Shown here: positions 11,085 through 21,350 of the stretch, in pieces
Layout of the letters: every line of letters starts with the position of its first letter
Numbering within the stretch: position 1 is the stretch's first letter
Assembly (NCBI RefSeq): GCF_000283155.1
Contig: NW_004454180.1
Span: forward strand, 23,956,111 to 24,020,110
Direction of reading: 5' to 3'
Length of the DNA: 64,000 nt
Origin: Ceratotherium simum simum
Lineage: Eukaryota; Chordata; Mammalia; Perissodactyla; Rhinocerotidae
The notes under the pieces: model-generated
Databases searched by the model: none
The model's input: only the letters and a program-made list of their open reading frames with translations
Told to the model about the DNA's origin: nothing
Translations under genes and position numbers: made by a program

Positions 11085-11235
11085 AGTGTTTACCACACTA
11101 CACTCTGGTTTATCTATTTACTGTTCCCTCTGCCTGCCCCCACTAAACCGGGAGTTAGCTGTTTGAAAGCAGGGAGCATTGCATTTTCTTTGCCTATCTA
11201 GTGTCTAACACACACTAAGAGCCCATTGTAAGAGT
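11085..11235 (+). repeat. L2 LINE 3' end, diverged
   Basis: 'gtttatctatttactgttccctctgcctgcccccactaaaccgggag' then 'gcagggagcattgcattttctttgcctatctagtgtctaacacacac' has the L2 terminal order (CCCCCACTAGACTGTAAGCTC...GGGCAGGGACC...AGCACAGTGCCTGGCA), with many changes. Confidence 0.65.
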
Positions 11236-11319
11236 CTTTTGCTGCTCTAGACTGGGTGATCCAGCTGGCAATATAGTGGGAGAGGCTCTCCTAAGTCACT
11301 CTTGACTGATTTTATTCAT

Positions 11320-12130
11320 TCCCTCATTTCTCAAATAATTTTTGAACTCCTAATGTGTTTTAGGTACGTTGCTAGGTGTGAAGCATATGACGGTAAGACA
11401 GTCCTTGCCCCGTGGAATTTACAATCAAATGGAAACAAGTTGTTCCACACAGAATATTTTGAATTAAATTGTGTTAAATGCTAAAAGGAGAGGTACATGG
11501 AGCTATATGGGCAGGAAATACAGTAGATTCTGGGGATGAGAACATGTTCTTTGTAGAAGTGATAGTTGGGGTCATACTTGAAGAATGTGCTGCAGTTTGG
11601 CCTAGTGAGGAAAGAGTGAAAGAACATTCCAGATAGAGGGGACAGCAAGAGAAAAGGACATAAGTTGGACAAGAAGGTAAGAGGGCCTAGACCATAGTGA
11701 CTTTGGGGGAGACAGGTGGAAGATGAAGTCAGAGAAGGTTTGCTAGGACCACATGATTTCTGGCCTCAAAAGCTACTTTGTCAACACGAGTCAGTATCCT
11801 AAGAGCATAGTTAGGGTTTTAAGAGTATTAAATAAGAGATTACTAGAATCACATTTGTATTTTTAAGATCATTCTAGCTTTAACATGGAGAGTGGAACAA
11901 AAATAAATGTGAGGTGACAGGAGGGTATTTTGAGGGTCCAGAAGGGATAGATTTGTGTCTTGCCCAGGGTAGCAGCAGTTAAGATGGAGACAATGGACAG
12001 CATCAAAACACACCGACGGGCTATGTCAGCAAGACTCATTCATTTGTAGGAAGGATTATATTCAGGAAGTGGAAGACAGGATAAAGCCTAGGTTTCTTCT
12101 ATTCTTTATGCACACAGTATTTAAGCCTCC
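11320..12130 (-). repeat. L2 LINE, antisense
   Basis: Begins with a degraded 'tttattcattccctcatttctcaaataatttttgaactcctaatgtg' (reverse complement of the L2 tail), then 'ttgctaggtgtgaagcatatgacggtaagacagtccttgccccgtgg'. 'gaacattccagatagaggggacagcaagagaaaaggacat' and 'agatcattctagctttaacatggagagtggaac' lie in the correct antisense L2 order. About 800 bp of the L2 3' half is present. Open frames inside are not intact L2 protein. Confidence 0.85.
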
Positions 12131-12223
12131 CTCATGGAATGAACACTATGCTGAAACTCAACCAATAAAACAAGAAAGGGCAGATAGATTACACAAATAT
12201 TTTTCAAAAGTAAAAGTATTTTA

Positions 12224-12491
12224 GAGCCAGCCCTGCTGGCCTAGTGGTTAAAGTTCAGCACACTCCACTTCAGTGGCCTGGGTTCGGTACCCAGGCATGG
12301 AACCACTACACTCATCTGTCAGTAGCCGTGCTATGATGGCATCTCACATTGAAGAACTAGAAGGACTTACAACTAGACTATACAACTATGTTCTGGGGCT
12401 TTGGGGAGGGAAAAAAAAGATAGAGAGAATGATAGGCACATTGGCAAGAGATGTTAATTCAAGGCGAATCTTTCCCAGCAAAAAGAAAAAA
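12224..12491 (+). mobile_element. ERE SINE (older subtype)
   Basis: tRNA-derived equine repetitive element. Head 'gagccagccctgctggcctagtggttaaag' contains the A-box-like segment, and ggttcggtaccc at 12281 is the B box. The body carries 'gaactagaaggacttacaac' and 'ttctggggctttggggaggg', followed by an 'agatgttaattcaaggcgaatctttcccagc' tail and A-rich end. Many CpG sites are already lost, suggesting an older insertion than the copies at 41.8 and 49.3 kb. No clear target duplication found. Confidence 0.92.
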
Positions 12492-12499
12492 GCACTTGC

Positions 12500-14890
12500 T
12501 ACAAATGGCAAGAAAGAAAATTGACAATAAAAGGTTTTAAAAAAGACTTTTGGTTTATTGACACATGGTTGTAATGATTCAAATGGCATTTTAAAACCAT
12601 TACTAGATGCTTTGCCCCACAGATATTCTTAGTCTCAGAACATATGATGGGACTTAGGCTTTTGCATTGTAGGGGTAACTAGATACCAAAAACTCGCCTG
12701 GAGGAGTCCTTGGATATTCTGTCACTCTAGCCAGTAATGCTGTTGTTATCGCCATTGCCCTGCCTAGTGCATATGGTCTTTCTATGGTTTGAGCATAATG
12801 TTTTGAATTTAAAGGCAATGTTACCTACAGTTTCTAGGGTTTGTTTTAGTTTTGGGTGCCTACTAGCACCATTGCAGCATGAAGTACATTCCAAAGCCAG
12901 CCTAGAAGATTACCCTTAACCTAAAGCTACATAAAATAGTCATCCCCTCCTGTCCATAATACAAACATGTTCACTGTTTCCTCTCAGCACAGCAGCATCT
13001 CATTCTCAAAACATTCTATATTCCAAATGAGCTATGGGCTCTTGTCCACCTGGGCGCAAGCTTTGGCTGCTCCATTTGCTGTGTCTCATTTAATATTCTT
13101 ACCTTCTTGTGAACTCTAGATTTCTTATAATGCATAACATCTACCAATTGGTACTCTAAATATCCCCATATGGAACTAGGAATTCCTGACTTTTTCAATC
13201 CATATGAGACTTTGCCGGTGACCAGCGTCCCCGCTTAAAAATACTAAAATTACACGCAGGCCATCTAGCATACAGAGGAAAGGAGAAAGATCCATACTCT
13301 AAAGATATGACTACGCTATATCAGGAAAGGTTAGGTGCTAAGAAGTATGTAATGTGACACAAAGGCACTATACAAAGAGACAAAAGGGAGCTAAATGCAA
13401 GCCACACCAGTGGGGCAGGTTAAAGAAATGAACAGTGACAAAGAAATATGGAATGTTACAGATTTTTAAAAATGTTTTTAGAACAAATGAAGCCAAGGTC
13501 ATTGGGCAAGGCCTGTCTGTAGACATTCCTTAAACTAGGTGTCCAGTATACCTCACCCCTTTCCTGTCAGCTCCCCCCATTTTTAAGCCTATCTTTATGT
13601 CATTTACCACCTACTTGCGGCAGGAAAACAACCTTGGTGCTGAGGTTGATAACTGAGTAGTTGACGGAAGGAGGATTTTCTTTATACCTAATGCTAATTG
13701 AGTTGTGAAGATAGAATATTTTATTTGTTTGGGCCCCGTTGGAGAGTGAATGTCTTCTTATGCTAACGTATGTATTTTTCTTTAATGGCTTTTGTAGGTC
13801 ACACTGACGGTGTTACTCTGTCTTCCAGGAGAAATAAGATATTTAATTTCTTTCAAAAATCTAAATGGAAAATTTCCAGAGTTCAGACATAACGTAAATG
13901 TTAAACTTTTAATTGTAGGTTTCTAATTAGCTTGTTATTAAGTTTTTAAAATATCATATTATCAGTTTAGATATTTCTGATTGTCTTCTAATTACTTCTG
14001 AAATGGATTTTATGCAATTAGTGTCCACCTATGTCCTCTCTCCATTCCTGCTAAGAGGCCACCTAGGGTGCCTTGTGCTGCTAAGCAACCTTAATTTAAC
14101 TGAAAGGACTTCTGCTATTGCTCTCTTATAGGAACTTCACAATTAACTTTGAGGGTCTGATAGAATGGGAGAAGAGGCTGGTACAGGGGAGTCCTGCATT
14201 TCAGCATGGTTTCATCTCAAATGTTGTTAGTGAAAGACATGAAAATTGAACACTAGTCTGATGTGCAGCTTATGAAGTATATTAGGATGCTCCACGGAAA
14301 AATAGTATTCACCGTGAGCACACATAGGACCCTTCCCATAGGTTACTATATGCATGGGGTCTTTGCAATATTATCAGAAGAACAGATTTTCCTAGTCTAA
14401 AACATATAGATGGAATGAAATGTTTATTTATTCTCTCTCTCTTTGTTGATTCATCATGCAAAATATAGCTTGATAGATCTTTATCAAATTTAGAGGATAT
14501 GTTCAAGATGTCTTTCTTATAATATAAACTGTGGTATACAGTGAATTCACTTTGGGAGATCCTAGAGTAGTGGAGGTGGGGGAGGTATCCTGCAGAGATA
14601 TAGACCAACTACTTCCTGTTACATCCCGTAGCTTGCTAAAATGTGAGCAACAGCAGGGGTATATTCATTTGGCAACAGCTAACATTCTTTCCAGCATCTT
14701 ATCTAGATAGTCTTTCTAATTAAGTTACTCTTCCTCCATTGGCAGTCAGTTTGTGTATCTTATAGCCATTTTTTTCCCTAAATAGGTCACATCCATTATT
14801 CCAAATTCTGTGAAAATAATTCCAGTTCTCAGGAGATATTTCACAATAATTATAAATAACATTTGGCCATTTCTCCTTTTCAGAGAGCTC
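12500..14890. other. Unique non-coding sequence, AT-rich
   Basis: No repeat is recognised. The part at 13690-14130 is AT-rich with repeated homeodomain-type cores (gctaattgag, ctaattagc, tctaattac, gcaattag) and could be a conserved regulatory block, but this is composition only. Open frames are short. Confidence 0.5.
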
Positions 14891-14894
14891 TTTG

Positions 14895-15010
14895 TTCAAA
14901 TCACACTTGTTGAGTGTCTACCGTGTGCCAGGTCCTCTGCTGGGTACCAGATCCAAGATGTGTTGGAGGATTCAGAATTTGTAATAAATGTGGCAAGTGA
15001 CATAATAGAG
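14895..15010 (-). repeat. L2 LINE 3'-end fragment, antisense
   Basis: 'cacttgttgagtgtctaccgtgtgccaggtcctctgctgggtacc' is the reverse complement of the L2 3' end (GCACATAGTAGGCGCTCAATAAATATTTG). The 135-codon plus-strand frame at 14810-15217 crosses this repeat and is therefore not a gene. Confidence 0.75.
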
Positions 15011-15840
15011 TTACCTTCCTCAAGCATGTACCTTCATTTTAAGCTCCTAAAGAGTGGCTCTGGCCTGATCTCCAAAGTTATGCATGGTTGTAGATGGTTG
15101 AATAAAAAATGTTTATTTTCTGGGAAAGGCACTCACATTTCAAGATCTTCCCAGGATGCAGTTAGCAGCTCTTGCTTTCTCGTGCCTCAGTCTGTCAACA
15201 CTGATGCTCCTGGTTGAGAGTGTAAAAACGATGCTCTAATGGCCAGGGATTATTTATGCTAGCAGCACACCGCATTTTCAGACTAGAAGCTAGGGCTTTT
15301 AAAATGCCATTTTCCAGGAACAAAAGGGTTTCTTGAGGGTTGAAAAGTGTCATAATGTGACTGACATTAATATTTAGTTGGAAAAATATTAAAAGTTTTG
15401 ACAAAGGTGACAGTTGAGGGAAACTGATATTTAATGAGTACTTACTCTGTGTCAATTCTCGCAATAAATACAGTCTGGGAATGCCTTTTTTTAAGTCTCA
15501 AGATGACCCTAAGATGTTGGTATGCTGAAAGTAAGTTACATTGCAGTGTCATAGCCTGCCTCACCCGAACGCCCATCTTTGTCATTATCAGAACAAAGAA
15601 ACCTTTGCTTCTTGTCGGAGATTGCCACTAATGCTCCCGGTAATGACCAGGAATTTTTTCCATAGAGGTGTCTGCAGCACTATGACAAGGAAATGAGTCC
15701 TTTCATTCTGGAAGAAAATGTACTGTATAAATTGCCTCTTACATGCCCATCTCGTAGGCAGCAGAGTCTTAGAACTAGTCTCATATAAAGGCAGAGCCCC
15801 AGCCCCTGTGCACCCTAGCTAGGGTAACTAGCAGAGAGAT
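15010..15840. other. Unique non-coding sequence
   Basis: Nothing recognisable beyond short chance frames (15195-15464 minus, 15434-15631). 'atttaatgagtacttactctgtgtc' at 15430 hints at a tiny MIR/L2 antisense relic, too short to call. Confidence 0.5.
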
Positions 15841-15841
15841 G

Positions 15842-16064
15842 AAGAGCACGTGCTTGGAGGTCTGACAATGTGGATCTAAATCTTACCTCTACCACTTGCT
15901 AACCCTGTGACCTGGGCAAGTTACTTAGCCTCTCTGGCTTCAGTTATCCCTGCCATGAAATGGAAATGGTGATAGCCCTTAACTTGTAAGGTTGTGATAA
16001 GAATTAAAAGCACATAAAGCACTTAGTCCAGTGTCTGGTGCATGATAAGGGCTCAATAAACTAT
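15842..16064 (+). repeat. MIR SINE, near full length
   Basis: A classic MIR: 'gagcacgtgcttggaggtctgacaatgtggat', 'taccacttgctaaccctgtgacctgggcaagttacttagcctctctgg', 'atgaaatggaaatggtgatag' and '3' end 'gcacttagtccagtgtctggtgcatgataagggctcaataaa'. All blocks are in the correct order and sense orientation. Confidence 0.95.
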
Positions 16065-17585
16065 TTTTATGACCCTATGTTATAAAATGTTCACCATCAT
16101 TAAAGGATGTGACATTCTTGTTATTGTTCACACAAATAAGGAAAGAAGCTGTTTGGTTTTGGACAGTGAAAACAGCCTTCCAGTTCTTTCAGGTTGGATC
16201 TTCATCCCATGCGAAGGGCTCCATTTCTGTGGTCCTCACTATGTTGCACACTCTGTTTGTCAGTACACAGAGGACTTAGACTAGAGCTGTGCCAAGACTT
16301 CATCTGTGGACCCCAAGGTGGGAGGTGCGGAGTGGACAGAGGACATCAGAACCAGATGGAATACTGATTACTACAGTGTTTATAAAGATAGAACTTGGCT
16401 TTAAAGTTTGGCTTTTATCAGGGTAGCTTGACAGTGAAGGCTAGAATCTAAAGAGCATAGCAGTCTCAGCTAGATCTGAATGTACATCCTAGAGCAGGTC
16501 TGGTGTGTTGCGTAGAATGTATCTGAACTTCAGGCATCATCACTCTTGCCATTTATTTAGCCCTTAGTTGTACTAGGCCCTTTTATATGTGTGCGTGTTT
16601 TATATATATACATACACATATTTTTTTTTTAAAGAAAATTTTCTACAATTTACCGATCAAGTAGGCTTTTATTCAGCAATTCATGAGCTGGGCAGCATTC
16701 ATTCTAGCAGATAGAAAGGAGCTCCAAAGAGCTGTACAAGGCAAAAGATATTTATAGACCAAAGCAAGAAGGAACAAGGAAGTCACACCTAGGCACTCTA
16801 ATTGGTGAAAGCAGGACTACTTTCCTTATAGGGAGTAAAGGAAAGTCTTGGAGCCAAGTTGGGTAGCTTGTGCTATGTAGGCAAGCACTAATTGGTTGGC
16901 CTAGGCCTTTCTTTTCTGGGAGAACCAATGTAGAAACTTAGTTAAGTTCTGGTTTGCTGACGTGGGCCCTAGCCTGGATACTTCAACTATATATTTACAT
17001 TAACGGTTGGGAATTCAAAGGGTTTCTCCCACTGGTGTTAAAGTCTTATCCTTATTAGCAATGGAGGAAATTGGGGCATATTGAAGGCTGGCAGCTATGG
17101 GCTGGGCCACTCATGCCACAGGTCTGGAAACATGAACCAATGAGATACCCTTTTAGATGGAATAGTTTCGGCAACAAGATAAGGGCCCTCATTGTACTTG
17201 GTTCGAAGTTGCTGGCAAGGGCATGGGAGTGAGTGGGGGGAAGGAGACAGAGATGCATTTTGGATTCCCTTGGCATGGTACTATGTCTGAATGCTGAACA
17301 CTACATATAAGGATCTATTCCATGGATCTAATCCAGGAAAAGATTACCCAGATAGGACCAAGATTGAAAGGACAATGGAAGAGTCTCACTCTGATTGAGA
17401 GGTAACCTTTCAAACTTACGGAACCCAAAATAAAAATAATTTTCTCGTAAATATAATCCACTTATATTTCTGCTTAGAAATGCTTCTTTTTTTCCTCAAT
17501 AGAAATGTTCATAAAAGCAATCATTGGAACAAATATTAATAAAACACATAACGTTTTAAAAGTGCCTTGTTTTCATGATGCACAA
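16065..17585. other. Mostly unique; possible eroded antisense LTR at 16.6-17.05 kb
   Basis: Contains an alternating AT/CA stretch (16590-16630) ending in a T-run. The part from 16655 ('aggcttttattcagcaattcatgagctgggcagc') reads on the minus strand as a segment with an AATAAAAGCC-type poly(A) signal near its end. Several CCAAT-like boxes (attggt at 16801 and 16890) follow. This layout would fit an eroded antisense LTR, but I cannot assign a family and see no terminal inverted dinucleotides or target duplication. Confidence 0.35.
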
Positions 17586-17589
17586 TTTA

Positions 17590-18112
17590 TGTCTTGTTGC
17601 AGTAACACTGCATAACAAACAACCCCCAAACTAAGAGGTTTAAAACAACAGCTAGCTATTATTGTTTATGAGTCTGTGGGTCATCCGGGCAGTTCTGATG
17701 ATCTGACCTGAGCTCAGTTAATCTCGGTTTATCTCTGGGCCTCGTATGCATCTGTAGTCAGCTGGCTGATGGACTGGGAGCTAACTGGTCTGGATGGCAT
17801 CAACTTAAACAAATTGGCTCTCCTGCACCTATTCTCTTGTTCTCCAGAAGGCTAGCCTGGACTTGTTCGCGTGGCAGAAGTTCAAGAGAGACTGAGCAGA
17901 ATTATACAAGGCCATGTGAGGCCTGGGCTTGAAACTAGCGCATTGTCACTTCACTACACTGTATTTGCTAAAGAAAGTCATGAAGACAGCCCCAATCCAG
18001 AGGATGGGAAAATAGACTCTTTTAATGGAAAGAACTTCAAAGTCATATTGCAAGTGCCATAGATATAGGGAGAGAAAGAATTGGAGCCATTTTTGCAATC
18101 AATCCAGCACAC
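17590..18112 (-). repeat. MLT1-type MaLR LTR, near full length, antisense
   Basis: 'gcataacaaacaacccccaaactaagaggtttaaaacaacagc' is the reverse complement of the MLT1 3' end (GTTGTTTTAAGCCACTAAGTTTTGGGG). It continues through 'agtcagctggctgatgg', 'ccagaaggctagcctggacttgttcgcgtggc' and 'aaaatagactcttttaatgg' to 'ggagccatttttgcaatcaatccagcaca' at the conserved LTR start. No MaLR internal region adjoins, so it is a solo LTR. Confidence 0.88.
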
Positions 18113-18119
18113 TTGCTAT

Positions 18120-18735
18120 GTGAATGTTCCCTGTGCTGACGGAAACTTCAGTAAGACTGTAGCCTGGAGGTAGAGGTTATGAAACAGAATACGGTGGCTC
18201 CACTATAGTCTCACAGGTGTGTGGCCAAGTTGAAAGTTGGGTTTTTGCTCTCCCAGTCATCCAGGGTTTGCTGCATTGTGTATACCAATTGGGATATATT
18301 TTTTTCTTTAAAAAAATTACCATCAAGCTCACTTTTGAAATATATAAACTCAGAATTTTTAACTTTGAGATAAAGTATGCCTGAACGAGCTTTAAAGTCT
18401 CTCTAGCTTTTTTTGGCAGGAGAAATGAGATTGAGCCCTCATGGAGCTCCACTGGCGTGTATTGGAACATCCATGAACGTATTCTTTGGGGAAGGAAAAA
18501 CTGAAATTTAAAGTTAGTTATATGGGCTGCCTATCTTGTAAAGGTTGTGCCTCAGAACTCATGGCTTTGAGTGGAGAGCAATGGAATGCAGGTTTCTATT
18601 CTTTCTAGTTTCCGAGTTTTAGCCTCTTTTTTTGAATCTGAACAAGTATCATCATTTCATTCTGAATACAGTGCAGCATTTCTCCAGAGGTTTTTTTTGT
18701 TCCCGGCTCAGAAACATCGGTGCACATACACACAC
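18120..18735. other. Unique non-coding sequence
   Basis: No repeat or exon recognised. A 97-codon minus-strand frame (18177-18470) has no domain signature. Confidence 0.5.
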
Positions 18736-18739
18736 AGAT

Positions 18740-19080
18740 ATTTTCTTTTATTTAAAAATATTTCTTTTCAGATAAGGTAATATATGCTTGTGGCATGACA
18801 GAAAAGGTTTTCGGTGAAAAGTAAGTTTCCCTCACGCTGCTATCCTGCAGCCCCTTGTCCAGATGTAACTGGGATATATTCTTCCAGAGCTGTCCTATGT
18901 ATATGTAAGAAGATGCAAAAATTTTTACGTAGCTGTTTACATCTCTTATTTTGATATAAATATGAATTATTACACATACACATTGTTCTTTTGTTTCACT
19001 TAATTTGTCTTGGTGATTTCCTCATCTCAGTATGTAGAGAAGCCTCATTTTACTTACAAACACTTATCATTTTTTAAAGT
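18740..19080 (-). repeat. Probable old L1M fragment, antisense
   Basis: 'cagataaggtaatatatgcttgtggc', 'agtttccctcacgctgctatcctgcagccccttgtcc', 'tatattcttccagagctgtcctatgtatatg', 'cacattgttcttttgtttcacttaa' and 'tggtgatttcctcatctcagtatgtagagaagcc' follow a sequence familiar from antisense L1M 3' regions. It is diverged and the subfamily is unassigned. Confidence 0.6.
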
Positions 19081-19780
19081 ATCCTGCGGCCCAGGAAAAC
19101 ATCTCCCAGGTCCTCTTACTTTGTCCCTCTTTGCCTGTTGGCCACATGCTTTTCTTGGGATTCCCGTTTCCAACTTGGGGACTTTATTTGTCCCAGATGG
19201 GTCCTGCTGTCTTGATCATTCTCACAAGGTAACAAGGTAGCCATCCTTCTTTCCATGTCCTACTTCCTAGGAAAGCTGGAACATTTCCCGCGGCCCAGGG
19301 GTGATTTCCCTTCGCTTTCCCAGCGAGGCCTGAGACTGACCAGCACTGGTTCCAGTAACGCAAGGATCAGTCCCCTTGGACAATCTTGCATCTCAGTTCC
19401 TCACCCAGCAGTGTTTCTTGCTTGTTTATTGATACATGAGAAATACATTTCATCAGTGCCAAACAATTGATCATACTCTGCTGGCTTGTTCAGGTTAAAG
19501 CCAGATGGTGACAGCTCTAGAGCCTCACAGGCCCTGAGAAAAGACACCAAGATACAGGAAAGACACATTAAAGATTGATATGGCAAAGCCATACCTGGTC
19601 CATTCTTGTGTATGCCAAAGGTTGTGAAGATACCTGGAATGGGTCAGTTAGAAGGTGCCCTTCTTCTCCTATTGTCCCCGCGTTCTGGGAATTGCAGATA
19701 AAACAAGACTTTCCAGAGTATGACCATTATATCTCAATGCAATCAAATTTATGTTTGGTAAGCATTTTATTGTAAAATAC
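19080..19780. other. Unique non-coding sequence, higher GC
   Basis: A somewhat GC-richer repeat-free block with 'gcggcccagg' occurring twice (19086 and 19291). Small frames at 19010-19240, 19255-19470 and 19575-19775 show no recognisable protein family. Confidence 0.5.
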
Positions 19781-19782
19781 AG

Positions 19783-19985
19783 TACAATGATTATGAGCAT
19801 GAACTTCAGGGTCAGCTAGACTCTGTGTGACCTTGGGCAAGTTATTTAACCTCTCTCAGTCTCTGAGTCCTCATCTGTAAAATGAAATTGATAATACTTC
19901 ATGGCTCCAGGGTTATTTTGAAGATTAAATTTGATATGTTGTATAAAACGCTCACAGTGTCTGATATAGCAGTCAGTGGTAGCTA
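19783..19985 (+). repeat. MIR SINE
   Basis: 'gattatgagcatgaacttcagggtcagctagac' then 'gtgtgaccttgggcaagttatttaacctctctcag' and 'ctcatctgtaaaatgaaattgataatac' give the full MIR core, followed by a diverged 3' half ending near 'agtcagtggtagct'. Confidence 0.93.
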
Positions 19986-20267
19986 TAACCTTGAACCAGG
20001 GGCCAGTCTCCAGCTCTTACAAAAGATCCTCTCATCCCTTCATCCTCCAGGAGCCCTCAGCTATTTCAAATCCATCCCAGTCTCTGGCTTTCTCCATTCC
20101 AAAGGGAATTATTTATACAGAGTCTCTGGCCCACGGACCTCAGCAATGCCCAGCAATGCTGGATAAAACATCATCTATGCCCAAGGCAATGTCTTTGGTA
20201 TTACACAACTAATCAGAAGAGTTTCACTTTGTTTTACCTTTATGAGGATAAATACCATAGTATAAAT

Positions 20268-20465
20268 GAAAAGAATTTGGCATCAGAGGGTTTAGTTTCC
20301 AGTTCTTCCACTTACTACTGTGTAACATGGGGCAAAAGGAGCCTTAGTTTTCTCATATGTTAATGGGGAATAAGAACACCTACCTCATAGAATTTTAACA
20401 AAATATCTTGGTTAATTTGAGCAATTAAATAAAATAAGATCGATAAACACTTAGCTACTTACATA
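20268..20465 (+). repeat. MIR SINE
   Basis: 'ggcatcagagggtttagtttccagttcttccacttactactgtg' and 'gccttagttttctcatatgttaatggggaataagaacacctacctcatag' follow the MIR order. The 3' end is degraded. Confidence 0.85.
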
Positions 20466-20574
20466 CTACCTTCCTGTTAACTGATAATTTCCTTCCTTCA
20501 CTTCAGCAAGTGTGAATGATACTATACAGTTATTTCCTTGGAATGGAGATATATCCTATTTGTTTTATTACAAA

Positions 20575-20665
20575 CATTTTATTAATCTTCTACCCTCCCA
20601 TCTTGAGTTGTCATGTGAGGGCTCAGCATGTGAAGGTGTATAATAGATGTTGAATGAATGATACT
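20575..20665 (+). repeat. Possible L2 3'-end relic
   Basis: 'gagggctcagcatgtgaaggtgtataatagatgttgaatgaatga' resembles a worn L2 terminus (TAGTAGGCGCTCAATAAATATTTGTTGAATGAATGA). Very diverged. Confidence 0.45.
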
Positions 20666-20669
20666 TTTA

Positions 20670-21260
20670 AATTCTTTGTAAAAGCGAAAGAACACAAAGA
20701 GTTTAATTAGAATGATTCTGGTTGTCTTTTTTAGAAAAATGTAAAACCCCAAACCAGACTATAACAAATTCTTTAAGACAGGATGCTGTGAGGGCTGCAT
20801 GTATAGCCATTCTCTTCCCTACTCTTGCTTTTCAGAATGCACCAATTCTCTTTGAATTAATATTTCATCAGATTGTACTCTAAGGTCCAAGAAGGTCTAG
20901 GAAGATATGCATAACACAGTAAAATGACAGCATAATCACTATTAGTTAATTAAAAAGTGGATCCTAATCTTGATGTGACACACAATGTACAATTACTCTT
21001 ATTATATGAATTGTCCAACACTTGTGCCATCTTAACTGTTCTTTGTTCCCTTCTCACTTTGACTTATACAGGGTCAATTCCAGATTTTGCTGTTATTGTA
21101 GTTAACACTTCTCAAACAAAAGTAGTCAGTATTGATTAATGAATATATCTGATGGTCTTCTCAAGGTTAGACATTCGTTAGACTTGGTGTATATGCTTTA
21201 GACTTGGTGTATATGCTCTTAATGTGACATCAATATTCAAAGTTGAGAAAGAGAAAAACA
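20670..21260. other. Unique sequence containing a 20-bp tandem duplication
   Basis: Non-repetitive except for a head-to-tail perfect duplication of ttagacttggtgtatatgct at 21178-21197 and 21198-21217. No gene seen. Confidence 0.6.
21178..21217. repeat. Perfect 2 x 20-bp tandem duplication
   Basis: The unit ttagacttggtgtatatgct occurs twice with no spacer and no mismatch. Perfect identity in otherwise neutral-looking DNA implies a recent event, such as replication slippage. Confidence 0.97.
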
Positions 21261-21261
21261 C

Positions 21262-21350
21262 CTCAAATTGATCAAATATTTACTCCGTGCCAGGCATTGT
21301 GCCTGACATTTCACATGTAGTATTTTGTTTAATCTTCACGGTGGCCAACT
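21262..21350 (-). repeat. MIR/L2-type relic, antisense
   Basis: 'aaatatttactccgtgccaggcattgtgcctgacatttcacatgtagtattttgtttaatcttcacggtgg' is the reverse complement of the shared MIR/L2 3' end plus the adjoining MIR segment 'CTCATTTAATCCTCACAA'. Confidence 0.75.

Noticed and set aside
12224..12300. tRNA gene suggested by A- and B-box-like sequences in this and other copies
   Set aside because: These are ERE SINE heads derived from a tRNA. No cloverleaf with paired acceptor stem is present.
14810..15217. 135-codon plus-strand frame
   Set aside because: It crosses an antisense L2 3'-end fragment (14895-15010), so its sequence is partly transposon-derived and not coding.
16650..17050. LTR-like arrangement on the minus strand (AATAAAAG signal, CCAAT-like boxes)
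   Set aside because: No matching family, terminal dinucleotides or target duplication. Mentioned only as a possibility in the unique block.
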